DNA from: Pedobacter panaciterrae
GTDB lineage: Bacteria > Bacteroidota > Bacteroidia > Sphingobacteriales > Sphingobacteriaceae
Direction of reading: 5' to 3'
Length of the DNA stretch: 64,000 nt
Assembly: GCF_001636695.1 (NCBI RefSeq)
Contig: NZ_LGEL01000001.1
Span: 1 to 64,000, forward strand
A model generated the notes under the pieces. It had not been told where the DNA came from, ran no database searches, and saw only the letters and a program-made list of their open reading frames with translations. This document shows, in pieces, positions 45,334 to 53,251 of this stretch. The translations under genes and the position numbers were made by a program. How positions within the stretch are numbered: position 1 is the first letter of the stretch; each line of letters opens with the position of its first letter.

Positions 45334-47772
45334 TTACTTTTTAACTGATATTAAATTCACAAACAACCTGTATGCACCCGGTACACCTGCAGGTAATTGT
45401 CTAAAAAATGACAAGCCAGTATAAACAAATCTACCTTTGCCATAATTTGCAATAATTAAAGATCCTGTCTTCTCACCTTCCCCGCTGTCATGCATTCCCA
45501 ATAAGGCCCTGTACTTCTGATCAGCATCAGTCACAAAATACAACCCACGCTCTTGTACCCAACCTTCGAAATCTTTATCGGTAATTTTATTAGGATAATT
45601 TAAAGCAGGGTCATCAGGTTTTAGTATCGTAACTTTTGCATCTTCCTCGGTTACTCTATCACGTGATAAGCTAAAAGGATATGGCCCTAAATTATCTAAC
45701 TTTAATGGCCCATTTACATTATACTGAACCAACAAGTTACCACCATCGTTCACATACTTCATCAACTTAGGTTGCATACTTTTAATATGTTCACTTACAT
45801 TGTATAACCTTACACCAGTAACTATGGCATCAAATCCAGAAAGGTCTCCATTAATGACCTGTGCAGGCGTTATATTAACTACATCATAACCAATTTGTTT
45901 TAATGATTCCGGAACTAAATCCCCTGCACCTGCGATATAGCCTATTCGTTTTCCTGCCAACTTCAAATCCACTTTATCTACCTTTGCTTCAGCAAATGGA
46001 AAAAGTGTTTGGGTTGGAATATGCTCATAATCTATTACATGTAAACCACGGTTATAAGTTTTCCCTTCAACCACAATGTTCAAAACTAAATTACCTCTGT
46101 TTGTACTCCCCACTGGGGTAATTGTAAATTCAACGGTCTGTTCTTCGCCTTTTTCAGCAATTTTAAAGCTAATATCTTCAGGAATAACCTTCCACCCCGC
46201 TGGTACTTCAGGTTTTAATACCCCCACTGCATTGTCTTTAAAACTTTTCAGTTGAACAATTATTCTTTTAGGCTCATTATTATTAAAAACAAATGCCTTT
46301 TCACTCATTGTTGCCGTAACAGGGGGCGCAATTACCAAAGGTTGATAAATTTCACCACGTACCTGATCTGTATATTTATAAACTACCGGCCGTTTCTTTT
46401 CAATCACCTGGTCACCTATCTTAATTCTGAAAACTCCACTTAAACCAATCGGATTTTCGGGGAGTCCAATCTTTGATAATGAATCAACTACATAAGAGCC
46501 TAAAGGATGTTTCTTTTCCAGCCAGTAAGGTTGAGTAATTTCAATACCAGCAGTTGATATTGTTTTATCCTGAGAAACAAATTGATTGAGTGGCAAATCA
46601 AAAGAAGTCTTAGTATTCATCTCCTCAATACTAATCTTCAGAGGAAATCCCTGTTTAGCCCTTGCAATGGCCTGTATTCTTACATTAACAGGTTCATTTA
46701 AAGCATAAGATGGATTTACCGCTGCACTTTCAAACCAAATTCCTGCGCATGCTAATATCAAATCATCTAACAAACCTTGTTTGAAAGGTTTACCTTTTAC
46801 CAGTTGTTTGAGCTTTAAAAGCTTTACTACCGATTTAGATGGATCAGCAACATCATACTCAGCATTAATTTCAGACACAAGTTTTTGTATGTCTCCGTTT
46901 CCAGAATTACGGTTAAGAGTAAAATCAACACCCTCAAATATATCTTTTGAGGCCTTTTCCCCGGCTACATAACTAAAAAATTCTATAGCCGATCCACGTT
47001 GTCTGGAAGAGCCAAAGCCCTGACTTCTATGATTAGACCTACTTTCAGCCGCAATTTCCCCATAACTTTTACCTAACAATGCATTATAACCACCTACGTC
47101 AATCTTCAATTGGTCATCTGAGGTTGTATTATTACCTCCGAAATTAAAAGTATTCCAAAGAATACGCTTAGCCTGCCAGGGTTTTACAAAGGCAAGTTGT
47201 TCAGGAAATTGTTTCGGATCAGCAGCAGCTGCAAAAGCTTCGTGAGCCAGTATTGCAGAACCGGAATGATGCCCGTGTCCAGCTCTGGAATCTTCGGGGA
47301 AGCGGGTGATAATTACGTCAGGTTGGAATTTACGGATCACCCACACTACATCGGCAAGTATTTTTGATTTATCCCAAATCTTAAAACTCTCTTCAGAATT
47401 CTTTGAAAATCCAAAGTCATTTGCTCTTGTAAAAAATTGTTCAGCACCATCAGTGCGTCTGGCAGCCAATAATTCCTGAGTACGTATTAACCCAAGCAAC
47501 TCAGCCTGTTCATTACCTATAAGATTTTGTCCTCCATCACCCCTTGTAAGCGATAGGTAGCCAGCTCTAACTTTCTTTTCTTTAGCCAGATAGCCCAACA
47601 ATCTGGTATTTTCATCGTCAGGATGCGCAGCAATGTATAAAACACTACCAACAACATTTAATCCTTCAAGGCCTTGTTTAATCTCGGCAGCATTAAGCTG
47701 CTGCATATTCTGGGCCCTAATTAACAAGGGAACCGATACAGTAAGCAGCAGCAGGCAAAAACGTAACTTCAT
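45334..47772 (-). CDS. Exported PIG-L family deacetylase with large C-terminal extension
   Basis: An 812-residue protein with a signal peptide (about 1-20). The PIG-L/LmbE domain is at about 35-290: AAHPDDEN with His50, Asp52 and Asp53 as zinc and catalytic residues, then RAGYLSLTRGDGGQNLIG and the second zinc site GHGHHSG. The remaining 500 residues are beta-sandwich regions and a C-terminal class I glutamine-amidotransferase-like fold (about 610-812, GFDAIVTGVRLYNVSEHIKS; YGKGRFVYTGLSFFRQLPAG) without an evident catalytic Cys. PIG-L enzymes remove N-acetyl groups from GlcNAc-containing substrates. First gene of the deacetylase, small protein, symporter, sialidase-like operon. Confidence 0.9.
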   Translation of the reverse strand: MKLRFCLLLLTVSVPLLIRAQNMQQLNAAEIKQGLEGLNVVGSVLYIAAHPDDENTRLLGYLAKEKKVRAGYLSLTRGDGGQNLIGNEQAELLGLIRTQELLAARRTDGAEQFFTRANDFGFSKNSEESFKIWDKSKILADVVWVIRKFQPDVIITRFPEDSRAGHGHHSGSAILAHEAFAAAADPKQFPEQLAFVKPWQAKRILWNTFNFGGNNTTSDDQLKIDVGGYNALLGKSYGEIAAESRSNHRSQGFGSSRQRGSAIEFFSYVAGEKASKDIFEGVDFTLNRNSGNGDIQKLVSEINAEYDVADPSKSVVKLLKLKQLVKGKPFKQGLLDDLILACAGIWFESAAVNPSYALNEPVNVRIQAIARAKQGFPLKISIEEMNTKTSFDLPLNQFVSQDKTISTAGIEITQPYWLEKKHPLGSYVVDSLSKIGLPENPIGLSGVFRIKIGDQVIEKKRPVVYKYTDQVRGEIYQPLVIAPPVTATMSEKAFVFNNNEPKRIIVQLKSFKDNAVGVLKPEVPAGWKVIPEDISFKIAEKGEEQTVEFTITPVGSTNRGNLVLNIVVEGKTYNRGLHVIDYEHIPTQTLFPFAEAKVDKVDLKLAGKRIGYIAGAGDLVPESLKQIGYDVVNITPAQVINGDLSGFDAIVTGVRLYNVSEHIKSMQPKLMKYVNDGGNLLVQYNVNGPLKLDNLGPYPFSLSRDRVTEEDAKVTILKPDDPALNYPNKITDKDFEGWVQERGLYFVTDADQKYRALLGMHDSGEGEKTGSLIIANYGKGRFVYTGLSFFRQLPAGVPGAYRLFVNLISVKK

Positions 47773-47895
47773 ATACAGGTGTTAGATTACATTTTTATGT
47801 AAACTCATGACAGCCCGAAAATAATTAAAAAACATCAATTCGAAGCGTTATCAAAAACTAAACTCCGTAACAATCCTGCAAAAATACTACGGTTC

Positions 47896-48495
47896 TTATA
47901 GGAGAATTTTACTACTTACTTCTTTATCAATAGTAATAAAGCCAGGATATTTTACCAGTCCACCAGCAACCTTAATACTTGGTCTGATTTTTAATGTGAG
48001 TATCCCTTTCTTTTCAGGACCATTCTTGCCCGACTGAATAAAGTCAGTAATTTCCCTCATTACCTTACTGTCAGATATAAAAGGATAAATGTTCACCTCC
48101 ATATCAACAGGAACTACTGTAGCTTGTCCTGCAGCAACATTTACTTCACGATCTACAAAACCGGTAGCGAGTTCCTGTTTGTTAATTAATATTTTGTATT
48201 CGAACTGATTAATAGCAGCATCATTTCCCGAAGGGTTTTTTACTTCCAGATTTAACCGAGCTCTTAGCGGAACATCTTTTCTAAGCAAGCCCAGAGCAAG
48301 CCCTGGAAGGCTACCCAGGTTAATATCCTGATTAGTGATCATTTTTTTCACATCAGCTCCAGCCAGGGTAATCTCATCCGCCGATGTAATCCTGTATTTA
48401 CATCTTTCAAGCGCCTTTATTTGTTGTGCCTGCCTGTTTATACCACAACCAGCAATTCCTATCGCCATCAGGCAAACTAATAATATCTTTTTCAT
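47896..48495 (-). CDS. LEA type 2 (WHy)-like lipoprotein
   Basis: A 199-residue lipoprotein (signal ends IAGCGIN, Cys17). Residues about 75-140 have the WHy/LEA14 beta-sandwich pattern: LRARLNLEVKNPSGNDAAIN, then FEYKILINKQELATG and AAGQATVVPVDMEV. Such proteins are associated with stress or desiccation, and some bind other exported proteins, but the role here is unknown. It follows doxX by 46 bp on the same strand and may belong to the TetR-doxX unit. Confidence 0.72.
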   Translation of the reverse strand: MKKILLVCLMAIGIAGCGINRQAQQIKALERCKYRITSADEITLAGADVKKMITNQDINLGSLPGLALGLLRKDVPLRARLNLEVKNPSGNDAAINQFEYKILINKQELATGFVDREVNVAAGQATVVPVDMEVNIYPFISDSKVMREITDFIQSGKNGPEKKGILTLKIRPSIKVAGGLVKYPGFITIDKEVSSKILL

Positions 48496-48541
48496 AACAG
48501 CTATAACGGATTAATCAGTAAAATTATACAAATGATTGGTA

Positions 48542-48973
48542 CTACCGTCTACGACTATTCATATTACGGCTTATCAAGTGATCTATACTATACTTCCCAG
48601 AACCGGCAACCAACAAAAACAAATAGGTAATAAGATAGTGTAATGGAAGTTCTTTTTTATCAAATGCATCAGGTGCATGAATAATAAGAACAGCAACCAA
48701 CATAGTTATAATCAATGGTATTACAGCAAATCTCGTTCCTAAACCCAATAAAACTAAAACAGAACATACAACTTCAGCAAATACAGCTAACACAAGAGAA
48801 GTAGCCTGACCAACACCTATTGGATCTGCAAATTGAATCTCGCCTCCCGCCAAAAGCCACGGTAATTTTTGAAGACCATGTGTAAGCATAAGTGCAGCAA
48901 TAGCAATACGTGTAATAAGAAGCATAAAATGTACGCCTTCATTGTTGAAATTAGTGTTAAATAGTTTTCTCAT
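48542..48973 (-). CDS. DoxX family membrane protein
   Basis: A 143-residue protein with four membrane helices. It has ITRIAIAALMLTHGLQKLPWLLAG in the first helix and LAVFAEVVCSVLVLLGLGTR in the second, both DoxX hallmarks, and YLITYLFLLVAGSGKYSIDHL at the end. DoxX proteins are linked to redox or oxidative-stress responses; the mechanism is unknown. The gene starts 39 bp after the TetR regulator stop and is probably its target. Confidence 0.88.
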   Translation of the reverse strand: MRKLFNTNFNNEGVHFMLLITRIAIAALMLTHGLQKLPWLLAGGEIQFADPIGVGQATSLVLAVFAEVVCSVLVLLGLGTRFAVIPLIITMLVAVLIIHAPDAFDKKELPLHYLITYLFLLVAGSGKYSIDHLISRNMNSRRR

Positions 48974-49012
48974 GTTAAACTTTCAGTTGTGATAAATATA
49001 AAATTTCGGTGA

Positions 49013-49618
49013 TTAATTAATTGTAAGTGATTTGATAAATCCGGAAATAGCATCCTGAAGAATCAACTTCTTCTCTGGATCGGGTTTCCCTACCTTCTGG
49101 ATCATCTCTATTGAAACCAACCCATGCAGAATAGAAAGGTAAGTATGATACTTTAAAAAATAATTGGTTTCGGTATCTTTACTTGAAGCAATTGCCTCCT
49201 GAATAGTAGTGATCATAATACCTGTCATGTGTTTCATTTCGGCAATCTGATTTACCATTTCACAAGCAGGTATCCCAAGGCCAAACATTAACTGGTAATA
49301 TTCCTTATGTTCAAAAGCAAAATCCCAGTAAGCATGGGCCATTGCTTCCAGTTGTGCTGATGGTTCGGTATAATTATTCTTCACTTCAAGAAGTGCATCT
49401 GCAAGTTTTTGAAATCCCTCTTTCGTAAACTCCAAAAGAATCGCCTCCTTATTCTCGAAATGGTTGTAGATAACCGGAATACTATATTCGATGGCATCCG
49501 CAATTTTACGAATAGATAAAGATTGCCAGCCATCAGTTAGCACCTGAAGCCAGGCAGCTTCAAGAATGCTAGCTCTGAATTCTTCCTTTTGTCTGATTTT
49601 ACGTTCTGCGATTCCCAT
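49013..49618 (-). CDS. TetR/AcrR family transcriptional regulator
   Basis: A 201-residue regulator. The N-terminal HTH (about 12-58) reads RASILEAAWLQVLTDGWQSL, then IRKIADAIEYSIPVIYNHFENKEAIL, the TetR signature. The C-terminal ligand domain (about 75-195) is helical and has the pattern of the TetR_C_33/WHG type (YYQLMFGLGIP). A perfect palindrome GTTAACA-G-TGTTAAC lies 16-30 bp upstream of its ATG, so autoregulation is likely, with doxX and the lipoprotein gene downstream as probable targets. Ligand unknown. Confidence 0.9.
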   Translation of the reverse strand: MGIAERKIRQKEEFRASILEAAWLQVLTDGWQSLSIRKIADAIEYSIPVIYNHFENKEAILLEFTKEGFQKLADALLEVKNNYTEPSAQLEAMAHAYWDFAFEHKEYYQLMFGLGIPACEMVNQIAEMKHMTGIMITTIQEAIASSKDTETNYFLKYHTYLSILHGLVSIEMIQKVGKPDPEKKLILQDAISGFIKSLTIN

Positions 49619-49633
49619 ACCCGTTTAATTTTA

Positions 49634-49648
49634 GTTAACAGTGTTAAC
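49634..49648. promoter_or_regulatory. TetR operator, 15-bp palindrome
   Basis: GTTAACA-G-TGTTAAC is a perfect palindrome, flanked by TTTTA and AAAAG, which extend the symmetry partly. It lies 16 bp from the tetR start codon, the usual place for an autoregulatory TetR-dimer site. Confidence 0.65.
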
Positions 49649-49746
49649 AAAAGTAATGGGTTTAATATACAATTAAAATTTCAAATGCTTTTCTGACTTA
49701 ATTACAACAAATATATTTTTCCATTGAAACTTATATATTAAAACCG

Positions 49747-50349
49747 CTATGATTTAATCATCCTAAACGTCAAATTAATCCTAGGCTGAGTTTCTACCAC
49801 TGTCTTAGGCAACCTATGCTCCCAGTAATGCTGTGTCTCTCCTTTCATAATTAACAAACTGCCATGAGTTAATTCAATAGAAACAATTGGCAACTTATCT
49901 TTATAATTTCTGAATTGAAAAATTCTTGATGCTCCAAAACTAACAGAAGCGATCACAGGAAATTTACCTAGATTTTTTTCATTATCTCTATGCCACCCCA
50001 TGTAGTCATTACCATCCCGATAGTGATTTAAAAGACATGCATTAAATTTAGTTTCAAAAGCCGCCTCAATACGCTCCTTTATTCTCTGTAAAGTAGTTGT
50101 CCAGGGCAAAGCATACATAGTAATCCCAGAATAAGTATAGCTCACACCCTCATCTCCATAGAAGGCAGTAAAGCGCGGCTGAAGAATAGTTTTCCCGAAA
50201 ATTTTTATGGGCTCCTGTTTCCACTCAGTCTCCTCAATTAGCCTATCCAGATACATATAACTATCATCCTCTATAAAAAAACCCGGATGAAAAAAGGCTT
50301 CTCCGGGTATTGTTAAAAGATTTACATGATCACCATAGATTTTTTCCAT
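49747..50349 (-). CDS. AlkB-like 2-oxoglutarate/Fe(II)-dependent dioxygenase
   Basis: A 200-residue protein with the AlkB double-stranded beta-helix. The iron ligands are His and Asp in GWHRDNEKNLG and a later His in HYWEHRLPK; the 2-oxoglutarate Arg is in QPRINLTFR. The lid has PRFTAFYGDEGVSYTYSG, as in the AlkB2/ALKBH2-3-like group. It removes methyl groups from 1-methyladenine and 3-methylcytosine in DNA or RNA by oxidation. It starts 17 bp downstream of the DinB-fold gene stop on the same strand, so the two may be co-transcribed. Confidence 0.92.
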   Translation of the reverse strand: MEKIYGDHVNLLTIPGEAFFHPGFFIEDDSYMYLDRLIEETEWKQEPIKIFGKTILQPRFTAFYGDEGVSYTYSGITMYALPWTTTLQRIKERIEAAFETKFNACLLNHYRDGNDYMGWHRDNEKNLGKFPVIASVSFGASRIFQFRNYKDKLPIVSIELTHGSLLIMKGETQHYWEHRLPKTVVETQPRINLTFRMIKS

Positions 50350-50366
50350 GCCTGCAATTTAGGCAA

Positions 50367-50888
50367 TTAATCTCTGTTCCAAAACGCAGGCGGTTCTATG
50401 CCTAAGCTGCGCAAATAAACAGTACCCTGCCCGCGGTGATGAATCTCGTTATCGATAAAGTAAAGGATAATACTATAAGCCTCTCCTTCATATTGACCAA
50501 ATGCCAATATTACTTCCTGAAATTTCTTCTCCGGAATTTGTGCCCAGAAAGTATTGATTTCATCAGTAATCCTATCCCATTCCTTTAACAATGCTTCTTT
50601 TGAATTTACCTCAGTTTTTCCTGTATGATGATCCATTTCATTAATAGTTGTCCATTCATCAGTAGCAATACCCTTTACTCCCGGACCGGACATGCTGGTA
50701 ATTTCACTTATTAAACCAGCAAACGGGCGCATTCCTCCAACTGAGTAGTTAAATAACTTATCTTCCGGAAAAGCCTCAATAACCCGTCTTGTTAATCTGC
50801 GGTGACCTTGCCAATGATTTAATAAGTCATTGGAGTTAATAAATAAAGGTGCTGAAACTGTTTCTGTGGTTGTGTTAATCGTAGTCAT
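50367..50888 (-). CDS. DinB family protein (DinB/YfiT four-helix bundle)
   Basis: A 173-residue protein of the DinB/YfiT superfamily, unrelated to polymerase IV. The helical core has the metal-binding His residues in HWQGHRRLTRR (about 26-36) and in YFIDNEIHHRGQGTVYLRSL (about 145-164). Relatives are metal-dependent thiol transferases or damage-induced proteins of unknown role. The gene lies 17 bp upstream of alkB on the same strand, which hints at a damage or detoxification role. Confidence 0.87.
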   Translation of the reverse strand: MTTINTTTETVSAPLFINSNDLLNHWQGHRRLTRRVIEAFPEDKLFNYSVGGMRPFAGLISEITSMSGPGVKGIATDEWTTINEMDHHTGKTEVNSKEALLKEWDRITDEINTFWAQIPEKKFQEVILAFGQYEGEAYSIILYFIDNEIHHRGQGTVYLRSLGIEPPAFWNRD

Positions 50889-50988
50889 AATGTAAGGGTT
50901 TTTAGTAGTTCATTTATTTCTTATACAAAGAAAACCGGCTCTACTGACAACCCTATGGCAGTCTGTTTTTAAATAAAAAAATATTAAC

Positions 50989-50996
50989 TACATTTG
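50989..50996 (+). promoter_or_regulatory. Putative -7 box in front of a tiny ORF
   Basis: TACATTTG, a full TAnnTTTG match, in the 302-bp gap between the divergent DinB-fold and TPR genes. It lies 15 bp upstream of the 28-codon ORF at 51012. Confidence 0.5.
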
Positions 50997-51011
50997 TGAA
51001 AAAATAAAATC

Positions 51012-51098
51012 ATGCTACGTCTTAAACATATCCAAACAATTAACATTAGCCAGTCTCCTTGGCTCATGGACTTGGGTATGGATTTTAGTTTTAACTAG
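51012..51098 (+). CDS. Possible 28-residue small peptide
   Basis: An ORF of 28 codons (ATG 51012, TAG 51096-51098), starting MLRLKHIQTINISQ and ending LGMDFSFN. It follows a consensus -7 box by 15 bp, the spacing expected for a short leader. It could be an expressed peptide or a leader upstream of the TPR gene 92 bp later. The rest of the 302-bp gap (50889-51190) is AT-rich with no other feature I can support. No family recognised; coding status unproven. Confidence 0.35.
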   Translation: MLRLKHIQTINISQSPWLMDLGMDFSFN

Positions 51099-51190
51099 AA
51101 GACAATAAGACCTAAACAAAACTCATTTATTTTATTATAATCAATTTGCTGAAGCTATTTTAATGCTCATCAAATCATACATATATCCTT

Positions 51191-51712
51191 ATGGACATTT
51201 TATACACTGTAGAAGAAAAGTATCTGCAGGCAATAGAAGAGCTTCATTATGGCGAACTGCCAAAAGCGCTTCACTTTTTTCACGAAATTGTTAATTCAGA
51301 TCCGGAATATGCCAGAGCATATTACCAGTTAGGTAGTTTTTATTATTATCAATTTAAAAATTACCAAACTGCCGGCTACTATTACAAAAAATGTATAGAA
51401 CTGGAAGCAGATTTCCCTGACGTTTATGAACATTATCTAAAGTTGTTGATCACTTTAAAAATGCATAAGCTAGCTCAAAACGTAGCCGAAAAGGCACTAG
51501 CTATTCCAGGAGTTTGTAAAGCTCAAATCTATGAGAGCCTTGGCATAAATGCCGAGGAATTACAAGACTTCGCTACAGCAAAAGAGCACTACAAACAGGC
51601 AGGGTTAGCAACAACCTCACAAACTGAGCATGAGCTATTTCAGGATCACTTAAAGCGTATTAAAGACAAGCAGACAGCAAATCTAAATATGGTTTATGCA
51701 TATCAGAGTTAA
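51191..51712 (+). CDS. Tetratricopeptide repeat protein
   Basis: A 173-residue, signal-less protein made of about four TPR units: ALHFFHEIVNSDPEYARAYYQLGSFYYYQ (about 26-54 in pieces), then YYYKKCIELEADFPDVYEHYL, LAQNVAEKALAIPGVCKAQIYESLG and FATAKEHYKQAGL. TPRs mediate protein contacts; a partner cannot be inferred. The stop codon lies inside a 17-bp perfect hairpin. Confidence 0.85.
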   Translation: MDILYTVEEKYLQAIEELHYGELPKALHFFHEIVNSDPEYARAYYQLGSFYYYQFKNYQTAGYYYKKCIELEADFPDVYEHYLKLLITLKMHKLAQNVAEKALAIPGVCKAQIYESLGINAEELQDFATAKEHYKQAGLATTSQTEHELFQDHLKRIKDKQTANLNMVYAYQS

Positions 51713-51737
51713 TTGATTAAATCAATTAACTCTGATA
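51701..51737 (+). terminator. 17-bp perfect hairpin over the TPR stop codon
   Basis: 51701-51717 pairs with 51721-51737 around a TAA loop. The TAA stop of the TPR gene (51710-51712) lies in the left arm. The downstream sequence has only a short T-run (TTT), so it may act as an mRNA-stabilising hairpin as well as a terminator. Confidence 0.55.
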
Positions 51738-51757
51738 TTTAAATCTGCTAAAACAGA

Positions 51758-52366
51758 TTACTTATGTTTTTTATCTCCGGTATAAATCAATTCGCCAACT
51801 TTAACCTTGAGTTTTAAATCATTTTCTGCCGGGGGTTTAGGGCACTGATAACCATCGCTGTAAGCACAATAAGGATTGTAAGCCTTATTGAAATCTACCA
51901 GGATAGAATTTCCTGTAATATCCTTACTGCTTAAGTCAATATACCTTCCACCACCATACGATTCCTCTGAGTTCGTTTCATCAGTAAATGGCAGAAATAA
52001 ATGATCCTTATATTCAGTAATTTTAGACAGTGAAATACTTTTATATACTGTAAGTTTCTGTGGCTCACCATTCAACTTAAAACTAAGAATTGCATAACGG
52101 ATATATTCTCTGCTTGTTCCTGTATAGGTTGGCATTTGGAATGGTGTTTCATTCATCAAAAGCTCTATTTTAGCACTTACCCTATAATTACTATCCGGTT
52201 CAAAAAAATGTAAATTCTTAAGATCATCCTCCTTTAATGGTGATCTTGCATCCTTTAAGAAGTCTGCTTTATAATTTTCGCGGTGCGCTGCAATCTGTGT
52301 TTTATAATCTTGTGCAAAACTGTTCAGTTGAATCATCATAAACAGTATAAAGCAATATCTAATCAT
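51758..52366 (-). CDS. DUF1684 family exported protein
   Basis: A 202-residue protein with a signal peptide (cleavage near NSFAQ, residue 19). DUF1684 features are LKNLHFFEPDSNYRV, SYGGGRYIDL, and FNKAYNPYCAYSDGYQCPKPPAEN near the C-terminus. The family is widespread in Bacteroidota and actinomycetes and its function is unknown. Single gene, converging with the TPR gene and divergent from thioredoxin. Confidence 0.88.
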   Translation of the reverse strand: MIRYCFILFMMIQLNSFAQDYKTQIAAHRENYKADFLKDARSPLKEDDLKNLHFFEPDSNYRVSAKIELLMNETPFQMPTYTGTSREYIRYAILSFKLNGEPQKLTVYKSISLSKITEYKDHLFLPFTDETNSEESYGGGRYIDLSSKDITGNSILVDFNKAYNPYCAYSDGYQCPKPPAENDLKLKVKVGELIYTGDKKHK

Positions 52367-52476
52367 ATCATTAAAATCTAGCCCGCAAAGCTATCAATTA
52401 ATATATTAGAATCCCATTATGGTAAATGGCATTCTGTTTGTTGCTTAAAATAGCATAACTTTAAACTAATAATATT

Positions 52477-52773
52477 ATGGCTACATTCTCAGAAATCATT
52501 AAAGGTGATAAACCAGTACTTGTCGATTTTTATGCTACATGGTGTGGTCCATGCAAGGTTATGGCTCCTATTCTGGATACATTGAAAAAACAAGTGGGAG
52601 AGACCGCAACCATACTAAAAATAGATGTCGATAAGAATCAAGCCGCTGCTGCTGCATACGGTGTACAAGGTGTACCTACTTTTATACTATTTAAGCAGGG
52701 CAAGATTCTTTGGAGACAATCAGGAGTTGTTCAGGCAGCGCAATTACAACAACTTATAACGCAATACGCATAA
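52477..52773 (+). CDS. trxA: Thioredoxin
   Basis: A 98-residue thioredoxin with the active site WCGPCK (Cys22 and Cys25) after VLVDFYAT, and the cis-Pro loop [12 protein letters not shown]. Reduces protein disulfides in the cytoplasm. No signal peptide. Slightly shorter than E. coli TrxA (109) because the N-terminal strand is reduced. A TAACTTTA box lies 14 bp upstream of the ATG. Converges with a small gene. Confidence 0.92.
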   Translation: MATFSEIIKGDKPVLVDFYATWCGPCKVMAPILDTLKKQVGETATILKIDVDKNQAAAAAYGVQGVPTFILFKQGKILWRQSGVVQAAQLQQLITQYA

Positions 52774-52789
52774 CTTCCCTATCTACTAT

Positions 52790-52981
52790 TTACCCACTAA
52801 TAGCATCTTCCAGTTTAGAACCATCTTTTGTTAATACTTCAAAATGATGGCTTTTAGATAGCTTTAACAAGTGACCGATAAAATCGGTTGCTGTTGGATA
52901 AACATGTTTGTCGAATTTAAGAATGGTTTCGATCTTGTTAACCGCGTTAACATACTCGTCTTTGATTTCTTTTTGATTCAT
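52790..52981 (-). CDS. Small conserved-looking protein of unknown function
   Basis: A 63-residue ORF, MNQKEIKDEYVNAVNKIETIL at the start, predicted mostly helical, soluble and without a signal peptide. It converges with thioredoxin, 16 bp apart. Composition and codon use look like those of real genes in the window. No family recognised. Upstream on the same strand lie a possible 24-codon ORF and a hairpin terminator (53079-53153). Confidence 0.6.
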   Translation of the reverse strand: MNQKEIKDEYVNAVNKIETILKFDKHVYPTATDFIGHLLKLSKSHHFEVLTKDGSKLEDAISG

Positions 52982-53078
52982 AACCTACTGCTTTACAGAT
53001 AAAAATATAACAATACAAGATACAAATTAATTTAATCTCAAACCAATATAGCGGAAATTATATTACAGCAGAACAGGC

Positions 53079-53153
53079 CTAAAAAGAAAACAGGAATGAT
53101 CCTACCGACCATTCCTGAATATCTAAATTAACGCTCTCCATATAAAGACGCAT
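53079..53153 (-). CDS. Possible 24-residue small peptide overlapping a terminator
   Basis: A 24-codon ORF from ATG 53153 to TAG 53079-53081 (MRLYMESVNLDIQEW, ending FLFSF). An ATATTTTG box (partial -7 match) ends 7 bp before the ATG. The last third of the ORF is formed by the hairpin and T-run described for 53082-53117. It may be a peptide, a leader or a chance ORF within a small RNA. Confidence 0.25.
   Translation of the reverse strand: MRLYMESVNLDIQEWSVGSFLFSF
53082..53117 (-). terminator. Intrinsic terminator on the minus strand without an upstream gene
   Basis: On the minus strand an 11-bp stem (53117-53107 with 53101-53091, one wobble pair and GC-rich ends) and a 5-nt loop is followed by TTTTCTTTTT. 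The only gene upstream in this direction is the divergent MFS gene, so the terminator would end a short transcript starting in the 53120-53250 gap, or act as an attenuator for the 63-codon gene. Confidence 0.6.
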
Positions 53154-53233
53154 TTAGAAACAAAATATTGTATAAGCTTTAAAAAATTTTATTTAACCCG
53201 TTATTACCCCTATAAAGATCAAACTATATAAAT

Positions 53234-53241
53234 TACATTTG
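53234..53241 (+). promoter_or_regulatory. Putative -7 box of the MFS gene
   Basis: TACATTTG, a full TAnnTTTG match, 10 bp upstream of the MFS start codon. No TTTG is seen at the -33 position. Confidence 0.45.
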
Positions 53242-53251
53242 ATTAAAATCT

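Noticed and set aside
50367-50888. DNA polymerase IV (dinB) from the family name DinB
   Set aside because: The protein is a small helical bundle of the DinB/YfiT type; the polymerase is the separate gene at 57848-59005.
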